Shown in pieces: positions 62,416 through 64,000 of a DNA stretch of 64,000 nt. Position numbers and translations under genes: made by a program. Source of the DNA: Nitratireductor aquimarinus (GTDB lineage Bacteria > Pseudomonadota > Alphaproteobacteria > Rhizobiales > Rhizobiaceae); assembly GCF_017255295.1 (NCBI RefSeq), contig NZ_JAFKDE010000004.1:62001-126000 (forward strand), written 5' to 3'. Under the pieces are notes generated by a model, which did no database searches, was not told the origin of the DNA, and saw only the letters and a program-made list of their open reading frames with translations. Within the stretch, counting starts at the first letter, position 1. Each line of letters begins with the position of its first letter.

Positions 62416-62452
62416 GCGTCGATTTCTGGAACGGGGAAGTGGAAGAATATAA

Positions 62453-63913
62453 ATGTCACTGACATCCGCACTTAGCATCGCACAGACCGCGCTCTTCAAC
62501 ACCTCGCGCCGGACATCCGTCGTCTCACGCAACGTTTCAGAAGCCAGCAACCCCGATTACGCACATCGCAGCGCGCTGTTGACCAGCATGGTCCCCGGCG
62601 CGCGCATCGCCCAGATCCGGCGGGCAGCCGACGAGGTCCTGTTCCGGCAGAACCTCTTTGCCATCTCCGCATGGCAGGGGCAGAAAGCCATGTCCGGCGG
62701 GCTCGACACGATGCGCCTGACGGTCAATGGCGTGGACGACGCCAATGCGCCGGCCACCGCCATCAGCAAATTGCAGGAGGCGATGCAGCTCTACGCGGCA
62801 ACGCCTTCCAACGCCACGCTCGCCGAAAGCGCGGTACAGGCCGCGCATCAGGTCGTGCGCTCGCTGAATGACGGCGCCAATAGCGTCCAGACATTCCGCG
62901 CCGACGCCGACCGCGACATCGTCACGGCGGTCGACGACCTCAATTACCTTCTGGGCGAGTTCGAAACGGTCAACACCGAGATCGTCAACGGCACCCGCGC
63001 GGGCCGCGACATCTCCGACGCGCTGGACCGCCGCGACGCGCTCCTGAAGAAAATCTCCGAATATGTGGCGATTTCCACCACGACGCGTGCGGCCAACGAC
63101 ATGGTCATCGTCACCGCAGACGGCGCGACGATGTTCGAGACGGTCCCGCGTCCCGTCACCTTCACACCGAACACGGCCTATGGCCCCGGCACGACCGGCA
63201 ATGCGGTCTATGTGGACGGTGTTCCGCTGGTGCCGGGCAGCGGCGGCAACACCGACGCCAAGGGCTCAATCGCGGCAGCCCTGCAGCTGCGCGACCAGAC
63301 CGCCCTTCAGATGCAGCGCCAGCTCGACGAAGTCGCGCGCGGCCTCATCACCGCCTTCGCCGAAACCGATCCGAGCGGCATACAGCCGGACATGGCCGGT
63401 CTCTTCAACTGGGCAGGCGGCCCCGGCATTCCGCCGGCTGGCACACTGATCGACGGCCTGGCGGGCGCAATCCGCGTCAATGCCGCCTTCGACAAGAATG
63501 CCGGCGGCGACCCGTCGCTCTTGCGCGACGGCGGCGCGAATGGCGCGGTCTATCTGCACAACACCACGGGTGCTGCATCCTATTCGGATCTGCTCCTCAG
63601 CTATTCCCAGCGCCTCGACGAGCCGATGACCTTCGACCCGCTGGCCGGGCTCGATACGACCCGCAGCGTCACGGCCTTCTCGTTCGATTCCGTGAGCTGG
63701 CTGGAAGCCACCCGCAAGCAGGCGGCGAGCGGAGCTGAAGGCAAACAGGCGCTCGCCGTGCGCTCGGCGACGGCCTTATCCAATGCAACCGGCGTCAATG
63801 TCGACAATGAGATGGCGCTGCTGCTGGACCTTGAAAACGCCTACGAAGCGTCCGCGCGTCTCATCTCGGTGATCGACGAAATGCTCAAAACCCTGATGCA
63901 GGCCACCCGGTAG
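62453..63913 (+). CDS. flgK: hook-filament junction protein FlgK
   Basis: The 486-aa protein has the FlgK N-terminus (ALSIAQTALFNTSRRTSVVSRNVSEASNPDYAHR region) and the C-terminal MALLLDLENAYEASARLISVIDEMLKTL. It caps the hook before filament assembly. ATG 62453 lies 37 bases after flgE. Confidence 0.94.
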   Translation: MSLTSALSIAQTALFNTSRRTSVVSRNVSEASNPDYAHRSALLTSMVPGARIAQIRRAADEVLFRQNLFAISAWQGQKAMSGGLDTMRLTVNGVDDANAPATAISKLQEAMQLYAATPSNATLAESAVQAAHQVVRSLNDGANSVQTFRADADRDIVTAVDDLNYLLGEFETVNTEIVNGTRAGRDISDALDRRDALLKKISEYVAISTTTRAANDMVIVTADGATMFETVPRPVTFTPNTAYGPGTTGNAVYVDGVPLVPGSGGNTDAKGSIAAALQLRDQTALQMQRQLDEVARGLITAFAETDPSGIQPDMAGLFNWAGGPGIPPAGTLIDGLAGAIRVNAAFDKNAGGDPSLLRDGGANGAVYLHNTTGAASYSDLLLSYSQRLDEPMTFDPLAGLDTTRSVTAFSFDSVSWLEATRKQAASGAEGKQALAVRSATALSNATGVNVDNEMALLLDLENAYEASARLISVIDEMLKTLMQATR

Positions 63914-63924
63914 AGAGAGAGCAC

Positions 63925-64000
63925 ATGAAAACCTCCTTCATCTCATCGCTCGCCATGTCGCAGACGCTGCGCTATCAGACGATGCGCATGCAGTCGGAGC
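63925..64000 (+). CDS. flgL: hook-filament junction protein FlgL, 5' end
   Basis: The first 25 codons (MKTSFISSLAMSQTLRYQ onward) start at ATG 63925, eleven bases after flgK, behind GAGAGAG. The sequence agrees with FlgL N-termini, and flgL follows flgK in this cluster type. The rest lies beyond the window. Confidence 0.8.
   Translation, partial: MKTSFISSLAMSQTLRYQTMRMQSE

Overview
The window is high-GC alphaproteobacterial DNA, most likely Hyphomicrobiales (Rhizobiales: Phyllobacteriaceae/Brucella relatives). The strongest evidence is the right-hand half. It carries a flagellar/motility cluster with the rhizobial markers visN/visR, motC, motE, FliK/MotD and an FtcR/Rem regulator, in nearly the gene order known from Sinorhizobium and Brucella. 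VisNR- and agl-type genes and LacI/DeoR-regulated ABC sugar operons also fit a soil, marine or plant-associated rhizobial lifestyle. No rRNA, tRNA, CRISPR array, prophage or intact insertion sequence was seen.

Layout. (1) 1-4615: a divergent gene fragment, a 923-aa winged-helix/ATPase/TPR regulator, a membrane diguanylate cyclase and an outer-membrane barrel protein. (2) 4810-15562: a self-contained catabolic operon. It holds a DeoR regulator behind a promoter with an 11-bp inverted repeat, a BtpA/SgcQ protein, an RbsC-type permease, an M42 (SgcX-like) metallopeptidase, an FGGY kinase, a sugar-binding protein, a double-NBD ATPase, a second permease and DhaK/DhaL, and it closes with hairpins. 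This is the least conventional system here. (3) 15868-24161: a large alpha/beta hydrolase, then on the minus strand opgG, a small opgI-position gene, opgH and opgC (osmoregulated periplasmic glucans), a lipoprotein with an internal duplication and an SH3 protein. (4) 24464-34534: an SDR protein lacking the usual Tyr/Lys pair, then an alpha-glucoside locus. A GH1 glucosidase and LacI regulator lie divergent from aglE-F-G-A-K, with LacI-type palindromes at both promoters. (5) 34795-64000: flagellar genes in three main transcription blocks. These are visN-visR (+); motA-fliM-fliN-fliG-flhB-orf146 (-); and DUF1217-flgF-fliI-orf221-flgB-flgC-fliE-flgG-flgA-flgI-motE-flgH-fliL-fliP (+). Two flagellins with their own terminators follow, then fliF-fliH-motB-motC-fliK-transglycosylase, ftcR, flgE, flgK and the start of flgL.

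How the genes work together. VisN/VisR are the known top-level activators of rhizobial motility and act through Rem/FtcR, and both layers are present. Candidate CtrA-like boxes (TTAA-N7-TTAA) lie upstream of the second flagellin and, in degenerate form, of visN, suggesting cell-cycle input. In the sugar operons each regulator sits beside its transporter. Binding-protein genes are followed by strong hairpins that probably raise binding-protein mRNA over membrane components.

Limits: all calls come from reading the sequence and family knowledge. No homology search was run. Hairpin and operator positions were counted by hand and may be off by a base or so.
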